DNA of 64,000 bases, from positions 6,469,001 through 6,533,000 of the forward strand of contig NZ_CP121634.1 of the NCBI RefSeq assembly GCF_029714945.1. The letters run 5' to 3'. The notes under the pieces were generated by a model that searched no databases, was not told the origin of the DNA, and saw nothing but the letters and a program-made list of their open reading frames with translations. A program made the position numbers and the translations under genes. This document shows, piece by piece, positions 8,461-16,056 of this stretch (within the stretch, counting starts at the first letter, position 1; the number at the start of each line of letters is the position of its first letter). The stretch comes from Bradyrhizobium sp. CIAT3101 (lineage in GTDB: Bacteria > Pseudomonadota > Alphaproteobacteria > Rhizobiales > Xanthobacteraceae).

Positions 8461-9570
8461 TTACCTCGAGGCGGATTGGGCCTCCAGGCCGCGGCTATAG
8501 CGCGACATCGCGAAGCAGAACACGAAATAGATCGCGGCGACGAAGATGTAGACCTCGACCGAAAACTGTTGCCAGGCCGGATCGATGATCGCGGTCTTGG
8601 CGGTCGTCAGCAGATCGAAGATGCCGATGATCAGCACCAGGCTGGTGTCCTTGAAGAATGCGATGAAGGTGTTGACCAGCGGCGGAATGACGTGGCGGAT
8701 CGCCTGCGGAAGCACGACCAGCCGGTGCTTCCGCCAATAGGACAGCCCCAACGCATCGGCCGCTTCGTATTGCCCGCGCGGCACGGCCTGGAGGCCACCA
8801 CGGATCACTTCGGCAAGATAGGCGCCCGCAAACAGAATGATCGCGATCTGCGCGCGCAACAGCTTGTCGATGTTGAATCCGCTGGGCATGAACAGCGGAA
8901 ACATCACGCTCGCCATGAACAGAAGGCTCACCAGCGGCACGCCGCGGATCAGTTCGACATAGAGCACGCTCAGCGAGCGGATCGCCGGCAGCTTTGAGCG
9001 TCGACCGAGCGCGACCAGAATGCCGAGCGGGAAGCCGAACGCCAATCCGAACGTCGCCAGGATCAGCGTCACCGGCAGCCCGCCCCAGCGGTCCTGCGAG
9101 ACGAAGGACAGCCCGAACACGCCGCCCCACATCAGGACGCTGATCAGCGCCAGCGCGCCGATCCAGAGGTAAGCCAATTCCCGCCGCCATAGCGCGCGGC
9201 GCGTCGAGAGAAAGAACAGCGCAATGAACAGCACGACGGACAGCGCCGGCCGCCATTGCTCGTCGAACGGATAGGTGCCGAACAGGATGAAGCGGTACTT
9301 CTCGGGAATGATGGCCCAGCAGGCGCCGAGGCCGCGCACGGCCTTGCAGGCGCTGGAATCGTTGGCCGGCGCGAACCAGACCGCGTTCGCGATGCCCCAC
9401 TGCACGAAGCTGATCACGCCTTTCGCCAGCACTGCCAGCAGAACGACCGTCAGAATGCCGTTGGGGATCGACGAGAACAGATTGGTGCGCAGCCAGCGCA
9501 GCACCGGATTGCCGATTTGCGGGCGCCGGGCGGCACGCGGCAGGTCGGGCATGTCAGTGATCGCCGTCAT
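8461..9570 (-). CDS. aapM: General L-amino-acid ABC transporter permease, AapM type
   Basis: A 369-residue inner-membrane permease of the polar-amino-acid (HisM/GlnP) family in the long Aap/Bzt form, with extra N-terminal membrane segments. The C-terminal half carries the EAA loop region (ADALGLSYWRKHRLVVLPQAIRHVIPP) that contacts the ATPase. The start is the ATG at 9570, 2 bp after the aapQ stop, showing coupling. The in-frame extension to 10281 only reads antiframe through aapQ. No ATP-binding partner gene is nearby. Confidence 0.85.
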   Translation of the reverse strand: MTAITDMPDLPRAARRPQIGNPVLRWLRTNLFSSIPNGILTVVLLAVLAKGVISFVQWGIANAVWFAPANDSSACKAVRGLGACWAIIPEKYRFILFGTYPFDEQWRPALSVVLFIALFFLSTRRALWRRELAYLWIGALALISVLMWGGVFGLSFVSQDRWGGLPVTLILATFGLAFGFPLGILVALGRRSKLPAIRSLSVLYVELIRGVPLVSLLFMASVMFPLFMPSGFNIDKLLRAQIAIILFAGAYLAEVIRGGLQAVPRGQYEAADALGLSYWRKHRLVVLPQAIRHVIPPLVNTFIAFFKDTSLVLIIGIFDLLTTAKTAIIDPAWQQFSVEVYIFVAAIYFVFCFAMSRYSRGLEAQSASR

Positions 9571-9572
9571 GC

Positions 9573-10760
9573 TCAGCGCTCCGCCAGCGCGATGCGCGCA
9601 TTGTACCAGTTCATGAAGAAGCTGATGCCGAGACTGATGGTGAGGAAGACGGCCATGATCAGCGAGATCGCCTCGATCGCCTGCCCGGTCTGGTTCAGCG
9701 TGGTGTTGGCGATCGAGACCACGTCCTGATAGCCGATCGCAACCGCGAGCGAGGAGTTCTTGGTCAGGTTGAGATACTGGCTGGTCATCGGCGGCACGAT
9801 CACGCGCAGCGCCTGCGGCAGGATGATCTGCCGCAGCATGAAGCTGCGGCGCAGGCCGAGCGCACTGGCGGCATCCCACTGCCCGCGCGGCACCGACTGG
9901 ATGCCGCTGCGCACGATCTCGGCGATGAAGGCCGAGGTGTAAGTGACGAGCGCGATCAGCAGCGCGAAATATTCCGGCGCGAGCGTCAAACCACCGACGA
10001 AGTTGAAGCCGCGCAGCTGGGGCCATTCGATCGTCCAGGACACGCGAAGCGCCACCGATACGGCCGTCGGCAGGGCGAGGATGAGGCCAACCGCAAACGG
10101 CCAGGCCGGCCGCGGCTTGCCGTCCCGCATCTGTTGCGCGATCAGCCATCGCCTGATCAGAAGGAACGCGGCGAGCCCGAGCGCGGCCGTGCCGAGCACC
10201 CAGAGCTGCGGCGAGCCCACCGGGATCGCCGGCAGGATCAGGCCGCGATTGGACAGGAAAATGCCGTCGACCGGCCGCCACGCGGCGCGCGCCGCCGGCA
10301 GCGCCTGCATCAGCACGTACCAGAACAATAGCTGAAGCAGCAGCGGAATGTCGCGCAGGACTTCCACATAGACGGCGGCAAGCCGCGACAGCAGCCAGTT
10401 CGCCGACAACCGCGAGATCCCGATCAGTGTCCCCAGAATGGTCGCAAGCACGATGCCGATCACAGCGACACGCAGGGTGTTGGCGATGCCGACAACGAAG
10501 GCCCAGAGGTAGCTGTCCCTCGGACTGTAGGCGAGCAGGCTGTCGGCAATCGGCATGCCCGCTTCGCGGCCGAGAAATGCAAAGCCGGTGGTGATGCGGC
10601 GCGCCGAGAGGTTGGTGACCGTGTTGGACCAGAGGAAGACGATGACGGCAACCGCGATGCCGACCACCAGCACCTGCCAGAACAGGCCCTTCAGTTCGTT
10701 CGGCCCGAGCGCGCCGAAAAAGCTGCGGCGCGGCGGCGGCCTGGGGTCATCTGAGGTCAC
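9573..10760 (-). CDS. aapQ: General L-amino-acid ABC transporter permease, AapQ type
   Basis: A 395-residue membrane permease forming the heteromeric channel with AapM. It has the long N-terminal region typical of AapQ/BztB, a set of hydrophobic helices and the EAA-type segment ASALGLRRSFMLRQIILPQALRVIVPP near residues 305-331. The start codon is GTG at 10760 (GTG ACC TCA GAT); nearby ATGs are out of frame. It diverges from the RpiR gene, with an 8-bp-arm palindrome between the two starts. Confidence 0.85.
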   Translation of the reverse strand: MTSDDPRPPPRRSFFGALGPNELKGLFWQVLVVGIAVAVIVFLWSNTVTNLSARRITTGFAFLGREAGMPIADSLLAYSPRDSYLWAFVVGIANTLRVAVIGIVLATILGTLIGISRLSANWLLSRLAAVYVEVLRDIPLLLQLLFWYVLMQALPAARAAWRPVDGIFLSNRGLILPAIPVGSPQLWVLGTAALGLAAFLLIRRWLIAQQMRDGKPRPAWPFAVGLILALPTAVSVALRVSWTIEWPQLRGFNFVGGLTLAPEYFALLIALVTYTSAFIAEIVRSGIQSVPRGQWDAASALGLRRSFMLRQIILPQALRVIVPPMTSQYLNLTKNSSLAVAIGYQDVVSIANTTLNQTGQAIEAISLIMAVFLTISLGISFFMNWYNARIALAER

Positions 10761-10810
10761 GGCACAAAAATCCTTCCTGAAAACAGCGATTTCCGGCGGC
10801 GCGCGTCAAC

Positions 10811-10839
10811 TGTTGCACCAATTCAAGAACCGTGCAACA
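10811..10839. promoter_or_regulatory. Probable RpiR operator in the aapQM / rpiR divergent region
   Basis: A perfect inverted repeat TGTTGCAC - 13 bp - GTGCAACA ends 8 bp before the RpiR ATG and 51 bp upstream of the aapQ start. Arm spacing of about two helical turns suits a dimeric helix-turn-helix regulator. Regulation of both directions by the adjacent RpiR protein is inferred from position. Confidence 0.6.
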
Positions 10840-10847
10840 AATGTTTC

Positions 10848-11720
10848 ATGGCCGAGCCCGCAAAATCCTCGCCCCTGAGCGAACTGCGCATTGCGTTGCC
10901 ATCGCTCCCCCTGCGCTTGCAGGAGGTCGGGCGTTTTGTCGCGGCCAACGATTACGATGCCACCACCCGTTCGATGCGCGACCTCGCGGCCGAGGCCGGT
11001 GCCGATCCCGCCGCATTCACGCGCCTTGCCAAGGCGATCGGCTATTCCGGCTGGGACGCATTGCGCGCTGCGCTGACCGAGGCACGGCGGCCGTCGCAGA
11101 TCTCGCCTTTTTCGGCGCGCGCCAAAGGCCGCCGCCACGGCCCGAACGCGGACGTCACGCTCATCACCGACAAGCTCGAGGCCGAGGCCGCGGGTCTGCC
11201 GCGCATCTCCGCCCACGCGATCGCGGACGCGGCCCGCACGCTGCACGATGCAAAGCGGATCTGGATCACCGGCTATCGCAGCTGCCGCAGCGTCGCGGAA
11301 TTGCTCAACTACGAGCTCCGGCTATTCCGGCCCGAACAGGTGCAGATCGTAGGCAGCTCCGGCCCTGACGATCTCGATCTCGGCGCCTTCCGCCCCGGCG
11401 AGGCCGTGATCGTCATCGGCTTCATGCCCTATACCAATGCCAGCGTCCGGGTCGCGCAAGCCGCCTATCGCGCCGGCGCAACGCTGATCGCGATCGCCGA
11501 CAGCGTGGCCGCGCCGATGGCCGAGGGGGCCGACCACGTTCTGCTGTTCGAAGCGGCCTCCTCGCCCGGCTTCTTTCCGAGCCTCACCGGCGCGCTCGCG
11601 ATCGCGCAGTCGCTCGCCGCAGTGACGTTCTCACTGGGCGGCAGCGCCGCCAAGAAGCGGCTCCAGGACACCGAGGCACGGCTCGCCACGGCTTCCACCT
11701 ACGTTTCAGAGAAAGGTTGA
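10848..11720 (+). CDS. MurR/RpiR-family transcriptional regulator
   Basis: A 290-residue regulator with an N-terminal RpiR helix-turn-helix (about 10-85; TRSMRDLAAEAGADPAAFTRLAKAIG) and a SIS phosphosugar-binding-type domain (about 115-260; WITGYRSCRSVAELLNYELR and IGFMPYTNASVRVAQAAYRAG). SIS domains usually sense sugar phosphates, but members next to amino-acid genes exist. The ATG lies just after the palindrome and lacks a clear Shine-Dalgarno sequence, so it may start on a short leader. The aminotransferase follows after 3 bp. Confidence 0.85.
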   Translation: MAEPAKSSPLSELRIALPSLPLRLQEVGRFVAANDYDATTRSMRDLAAEAGADPAAFTRLAKAIGYSGWDALRAALTEARRPSQISPFSARAKGRRHGPNADVTLITDKLEAEAAGLPRISAHAIADAARTLHDAKRIWITGYRSCRSVAELLNYELRLFRPEQVQIVGSSGPDDLDLGAFRPGEAVIVIGFMPYTNASVRVAQAAYRAGATLIAIADSVAAPMAEGADHVLLFEAASSPGFFPSLTGALAIAQSLAAVTFSLGGSAAKKRLQDTEARLATASTYVSEKG

Positions 11721-11723
11721 TCC

Positions 11724-13073
11724 ATGAGCACCCGAACCAGCCGCGTGCTGCACCGCTCGTTGCGTGAGACTCCGCCCAAGGCGATCGGCGGCGAAGGCGT
11801 CTATCTGTTTGCCGAGGACGGCCGCCGCGTCATCGACGCCTCCGGCGGCGCGGCGGTGTCCTGCCTCGGGCATCAGCATCCCCGCGTGATCGCGGCAATG
11901 GCGAAGCAGGCTTCGACGCTCGCCTATGCACACACCGCCTTCTTCTCCTCCGAGCCGGCCGAGCGGCTTGCCGAAACGCTGGTTGGCCACGAGCCCGGCG
12001 GCCTCGCCTACGCCTATTTCGTCAGCGGCGGATCGGAGGCGATCGAAGCCAGCATCAAGCTCGCACGACAATATTTCATCGAACGCGGCGAGCCGCAGCG
12101 GCAGCATTTCATCGCGCGGCGGCAGAGCTATCACGGCAACACGCTCGGCGCGCTCGCCGCCGGCGGCAACGCCTGGCGCCGCGCGCCCTACGCACCGCTG
12201 CTCTCGGCCGCATTCAGCCACGTGACGCCGGCGTTTGCCTATCATGAAAAGCACGACGGCGAGTCCGACGCGCAATTCGTGGCGCGCCTCGCCGCGGAGC
12301 TCGAAGCCGAGTTCCAGCGGCTTGGCCCCAACACCGTCGCGGCGTTCCTCGCCGAGCCGGTCGTTGGCGCCACCGCCGGTGCGGTGACGGCACCGGACGG
12401 CTACTTCAAGGCCGTGCGAGAGATCTGCGACCGGCACGGCGCGCTTCTCATCCTCGATGAGGTCATGTGCGGCATGGGCCGCACCGGCACGACGCATGCA
12501 TGGCAACAAGAAGGCGTCGCCCCCGATATCCAGGCGATCGCAAAGGGTCTCGGCGGCGGTTACCAGCCGATCGGCGCCATGCTTGCGAGCGGCAAGATCA
12601 TCGACACCATCCGTTCGGGCTCGGGCGCGTTCCAGCACGGTCACACCTATCTCGCGCACCCCCTCGCCTGCGCGGCTGCGCTTGCGGTGCAGGACGTGAT
12701 CCGGGAGGACAATCTGCTCGAGCAGATCAAGCAGCGCGGCAAGCAGCTCGAGCATCGGCTGACCGAGCGCTTCGGCAATCACCGCCATGTCGGAGATATC
12801 AGGGGCCGCGGGCTGTTCTGGGCGATCGAGCTCGTCGCTGATCGTGCCAGCCGCACCTCGTTCGACCCGGCGCTCAAGCTTAACCAGAAAATCAAGACGG
12901 AAGCCTTTGCCAATGGGCTCGGCTGCTATCCGGGCGGCGGCACCGTGGACGGCGTCCGTGGCGACCATGTGCTGCTGGCGCCGCCCTATATCGCTTCGGC
13001 AGACGAGATCGATCAGATCGTCGACAAGCTCGGCACGGCCGTCGACAACGTGTTGCGTAGTGTCAATCACTGA
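11724..13073 (+). CDS. Class III (omega-type) PLP-dependent aminotransferase
   Basis: A 449-residue aminotransferase of fold type I, subgroup II. PLP-site motifs are LDEVMCGMGRTGT (the Asp contacts PLP nitrogen) and the Schiff-base lysine K274 in AIAKGLGGGYQPIGA. The family transfers amino groups from omega- or alpha-amino acids, diamines or beta-amino acids to 2-oxo acids. It is sandwiched between the RpiR regulator and the amino-acid binding protein, so it likely acts on the imported amino compound; the substrate is unknown. Confidence 0.85.
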   Translation: MSTRTSRVLHRSLRETPPKAIGGEGVYLFAEDGRRVIDASGGAAVSCLGHQHPRVIAAMAKQASTLAYAHTAFFSSEPAERLAETLVGHEPGGLAYAYFVSGGSEAIEASIKLARQYFIERGEPQRQHFIARRQSYHGNTLGALAAGGNAWRRAPYAPLLSAAFSHVTPAFAYHEKHDGESDAQFVARLAAELEAEFQRLGPNTVAAFLAEPVVGATAGAVTAPDGYFKAVREICDRHGALLILDEVMCGMGRTGTTHAWQQEGVAPDIQAIAKGLGGGYQPIGAMLASGKIIDTIRSGSGAFQHGHTYLAHPLACAAALAVQDVIREDNLLEQIKQRGKQLEHRLTERFGNHRHVGDIRGRGLFWAIELVADRASRTSFDPALKLNQKIKTEAFANGLGCYPGGGTVDGVRGDHVLLAPPYIASADEIDQIVDKLGTAVDNVLRSVNH

Positions 13074-13085
13074 GGGGAGAGTATC

Positions 13086-14099
13086 ATGATGAGGAACGTG
13101 GTTATCGCAGCGGGCGTGCTCGCGGCATCGACGATTGCGGCGTCGGCGGCAACGCTCGACACGGTCAAGAGCCGCGGCACACTGGTGTGCGGCGTCAGCG
13201 CAGGCTTTGCCGGCTTCTCAGCGCCGGACTCGCAAGGCAATTACAAGGGCCTCGACGTCGATTATTGCCGCGCGCTCGCGGCCGGCGTGCTCGGTGATCC
13301 CAACAAGGTGCGTTACGTCTCGTTGACCGCGCAGAACCGTTTCACTGCGCTGCAATCGGGTGAGATCGACGTGCTCTACCGCAACTCCACGCAGACTTAT
13401 CTGCGCGGCGTCACGCTGGGCCTGCGGCAGGGACCGATCAACTTCTACGACGGCCAGGGCTTCGTCGTGAAGAAGGACCTCGGCGTGAAGGAGCTGAAGG
13501 ACCTCAAGGGCGCCACCGTCTGCGTCGCGCAGGGCACGACCCATGAGGTCACGCTGGGCGATTACGGCCGCGCCAACGGCATCGACTGGAAGCCGCTGGT
13601 ATTCGACCGCGTCGACACCATGTACCAGACATTCTTCGGCGGCCGCTGCGATGCCATGACCCAGGACGCCTCCGCGCTCGCCGGCGCCGTGACGACCGCC
13701 GCACCGAACCCGGCCGATTACGTCGTGCTGCCAACGACCATCAGCAAGGAGCCGCTCGGACCCTTCACCCGCAATGGTGACGAAGTCTGGAGCGACATCA
13801 TCACCTGGCTGCATTACGGCCTGATCGAGGCCGAGGAGCTTGGCGTCACCCAGGCCAATGTCGACGAAATGACGAAGTCGCAGACCCCCGCGATCCAGCG
13901 CCTGCTCGGCGCCTCCGGCGATCTCGGGTCGCGGCTCGGTCTCGACAACAAATGGCTGGTCACGGCGCTCAAGGCCACCGGCAATTACGGCGAGATCTAC
14001 GAGCGCAATGTCGGCAAGGCGAGCCCGCTCAAACTCGAGCGCGGCCTCAACGGCCTCTGGAGCAAGGGCGGCTTGATGTACGCCGTGCCGTTCAAGTAA
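13086..14099 (+). CDS. aapJ: Amino-acid ABC transporter substrate-binding protein, AapJ type
   Basis: A 337-residue periplasmic binding protein with an N-terminal Sec signal peptide (about residues 1-22, ending ASAA before TLDTVKSRG). The body shows the SBP family 3 pattern of AapJ/BztA (GLDVDYCRALAAGVLGD, RNSTQTYLRG). It probably captures polar amino acids for the AapQ/AapM permeases encoded on the other side of the RpiR gene. GAGGGGAG precedes the ATG at 13086; 13089 is an alternative start. Confidence 0.85.
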   Translation: MMRNVVIAAGVLAASTIAASAATLDTVKSRGTLVCGVSAGFAGFSAPDSQGNYKGLDVDYCRALAAGVLGDPNKVRYVSLTAQNRFTALQSGEIDVLYRNSTQTYLRGVTLGLRQGPINFYDGQGFVVKKDLGVKELKDLKGATVCVAQGTTHEVTLGDYGRANGIDWKPLVFDRVDTMYQTFFGGRCDAMTQDASALAGAVTTAAPNPADYVVLPTTISKEPLGPFTRNGDEVWSDIITWLHYGLIEAEELGVTQANVDEMTKSQTPAIQRLLGASGDLGSRLGLDNKWLVTALKATGNYGEIYERNVGKASPLKLERGLNGLWSKGGLMYAVPFK

Positions 14100-14104
14100 A
14101 CGAT

Positions 14105-14332
14105 GCTTCACCTCTCCCCGCTTGCGGGGAGAGGTCGGATTGCCCCGGCGATGCGAAGCATCGTCCGGCAGCAATCCGGGTGAGGGGCAGCCTCCGCGCA
14201 TCCAACTCTCACCGTCCTCGCGGAGACTCCCCCTCACCGTAGCCGATGCGTCGCATCGGCGTTCTTGTTCACCAACGGCGGCTGCAGGCCGCCTATGCCC
14301 TCTCCCCGCAAGCGGGGCGAGGGAGAAGAGAC
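14105..14332. repeat. Dispersed inverted-repeat element (CTCTCCCCGC family)
   Basis: Outer arms are CTCTCCCCGCTTGCGGGGAG (about 14110-14129) and CTCTCCCCGCAAGCGGGGCG (about 14301-14320), each itself a small palindrome. The inside holds GTGAGGGGCAGCCTCCGCG and CGCGGAGACTCCCCCTCAC as another inverted pair. It fills the aapJ-racemase gap and shares arms and core with the element at 31761-31905. No ORF is supported in it. Confidence 0.75.
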
Positions 14333-14337
14333 ATCCC

Positions 14338-14976
14338 ATGCGCATCGCCCTGATCCACGCCCTCAAGCACTCCATTGCCCCGATCGAGGCGGCGTTCGCG
14401 CAGGCGTGGCCGGAGGCCCGGCTGATGAACCTGCTCGACGACAGCCTGTCGGCGGATCTCGCGCGCGACGGCAAGCTCAACGATGCCATGACCAAGCGCT
14501 TTCTTGCGCTCGGCGATTATGCGGCCGCGACCGGCGCGAATGCGATCCTGTTCACCTGCTCGGCCTTCGGCCCCTGCATCGAGGCCGTCTCGCGGGCGCA
14601 TGCGCCGATGCCGGTCCTGAAGCCAAACGAAGCCATGATCGAACGGGCCGTGACGATGGGCAAGAAGATCGGCCTGCTCTCGACCTTTCCGCCGACGCTG
14701 GTTTCGATGCCGCCGGAGTTTCCGGCCTCCGTCCACATCGTGCCAAAGCTTGCCGACGGCGCGCTGGCCGCACTCGACCGCGGCGATCGCGCCACGCATG
14801 ACCGGCTGATCGTCGAGGCGTCAAAGGGCCTTCGCGATTGCGACGTCATCGCGCTGGCGCAATTCAGCATCGCGGCAACCGCGCCGCTCGTCGCGCAAGC
14901 GACCGGCCGCCCCGTCGTGACGACGCCGGACAGCGCGGTCGAAAAGCTGATGAAGCTGCTGAAAGCGAACGCTTAA
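14338..14976 (+). CDS. Asp/Glu racemase-superfamily protein lacking one catalytic Cys
   Basis: A 212-residue protein of the aspartate/glutamate/hydantoin racemase and arylmalonate decarboxylase superfamily. The first catalytic cysteine is present (C74 in LFTCSAFGP), but where the second is expected the sequence reads IALAQFSIA, with Gln175. A two-base racemase reaction is therefore doubtful; decarboxylase or isomerase chemistry is possible. The start at 14338 is chosen because the longer frame runs through a repeat element. Its stop overlaps the convergent TetR stop by 4 bp. Confidence 0.75.
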   Translation: MRIALIHALKHSIAPIEAAFAQAWPEARLMNLLDDSLSADLARDGKLNDAMTKRFLALGDYAAATGANAILFTCSAFGPCIEAVSRAHAPMPVLKPNEAMIERAVTMGKKIGLLSTFPPTLVSMPPEFPASVHIVPKLADGALAALDRGDRATHDRLIVEASKGLRDCDVIALAQFSIAATAPLVAQATGRPVVTTPDSAVEKLMKLLKANA

Positions 14977-15620
14977 GCGCCGGCCTTCTTGCGACGCTGC
15001 GCGTCCTTGATCGCGACGGCGAGCGCAGCCTTGGTCTCGTTCACGAAATCCTCGACCAGTTCCTCGCGCGTGGCGTGGGCCGCCTCGCCGGTGAACAGAC
15101 CCTGCTCGGCCAGCATCACCACGCCGTGCAGCGCGGCCCAGATCTTGAGGGCCTGCCGCTCGCGCAAATAGCCGACCGCAGGCGCTTCCAGTGCTTCGAT
15201 GACCAGCGCAAACGTCTCGCGGGTGGCCTCGTGCAGCTCGCTGTCCTTGGCTGCGCAGGACACCGTGCGCGAGGCAAACATCAACCGATAGATGCCGTTG
15301 CGGCGCAGGCCGAAATCGAGCGTCGCCTGCGCCAGCCGCGACAGCTTTGATTGCTTCGACGGCTTCGCCATCGCCTCCCGAAGAAGCGCGGTGAGCTGCC
15401 GGAACGCCTCCGCCGTCACTGCGGCGAGCAATGCCTCGCGGTCGGCAAAATGACGGTACGGCGCCGGTTGCGACACACCGAGCTGCTTGGCCAGCGCCTT
15501 GATGCTGATCGCTTCCGCCCCGCCCTGCTCCGCCTCGCGTAACGCAGCCTTGATCAAGGCGTCGCGGAGATCGCCATGGTGGTAGGTATTCTCGGGCTTG
15601 CGAGCGAGTTGTGAACGCAT
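14973..15620 (-). CDS. TetR/AcrR-family transcriptional regulator
   Basis: A 215-residue repressor with a TetR helix-turn-helix at about residues 12-60 (YHHGDLRDALIKAA, then ISIKALAKQLGVSQPAPYRHF) and a C-terminal ligand-binding helical domain of the WHG type. The start at 15620 fits the family; the upstream in-frame start at 15776 would read through the intergenic promoter region. It diverges from the ferredoxin-P450 genes, with a 6-bp-arm palindrome in the gap, so it probably represses them and itself. Confidence 0.85.
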   Translation of the reverse strand: MRSQLARKPENTYHHGDLRDALIKAALREAEQGGAEAISIKALAKQLGVSQPAPYRHFADREALLAAVTAEAFRQLTALLREAMAKPSKQSKLSRLAQATLDFGLRRNGIYRLMFASRTVSCAAKDSELHEATRETFALVIEALEAPAVGYLRERQALKIWAALHGVVMLAEQGLFTGEAAHATREELVEDFVNETKAALAVAIKDAQRRKKAGA

Positions 15621-15647
15621 GTTACGGCGGAGCCTATAAGTTTGCGC

Positions 15648-15677
15648 TTGACAGGGGAAGCCTGTCGCGAATGTAAT
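15648..15677 (+). promoter_or_regulatory. Sigma-70-like promoter with overlapping palindrome for ferredoxin-P450
   Basis: TTGACA at 15648-15653 and TGTAAT at 15672-15677 are separated by 18 bp. The palindrome GACAGG-ggaag-CCTGTC (15650-15666) overlaps the -35 box and the spacer, where a TetR dimer would block RNA polymerase. It lies about 100 bp upstream of the ferredoxin start and 28 bp upstream of the TetR start. Confidence 0.5.
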
Positions 15678-15775
15678 AGCATATAACTTAGAATAAGCGG
15701 CAAATGTCGCAGACAACATTGACAAGAGGAACGCGCCGGCCTTCGGGCCACGCGCATACGACCGAGGGAGCCGCA

Positions 15776-15985
15776 ATGGCAGAACGACTCAGAGTTCACG
15801 TCGATCCCGACAAATGCCAGGGCCACGCGCGTTGCAAGGCGTTGGCGCCAGAGCTGTTCGAGCTCGACGAATACGGCAATGCCCATGAGGCCGGAGACGG
15901 CACGGTTCCACCGGGCCTCGAAGACAAGGCCTGGCTTGCCAAATCCAACTGCCCGGAAATCGCGATCGATGTGATCGAGGAGTAG
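15776..15985 (+). CDS. 3Fe-4S-type ferredoxin, P450 partner
   Basis: A 69-residue ferredoxin with cluster ligands C14, C20 and C59 (CQGHARC ... NCPE). His17 replaces one Cys of the 4Fe-4S pattern, as in ferredoxins that feed bacterial P450s. The start at 15776 is supported by the GAGGGAG ribosome-binding site; the frame from 15704 extends into the promoter region. The P450 gene follows 71 bp downstream, so electron donation to it is likely. No ferredoxin reductase is encoded nearby. Confidence 0.85.
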   Translation: MAERLRVHVDPDKCQGHARCKALAPELFELDEYGNAHEAGDGTVPPGLEDKAWLAKSNCPEIAIDVIEE

Positions 15986-16056
15986 CGCGGCCTGCCCGCG
16001 TTCCCCGTGCCTTCAGCGAACACGAGCCCCAAGAAACATTCGAGGGATTTTTTGTC

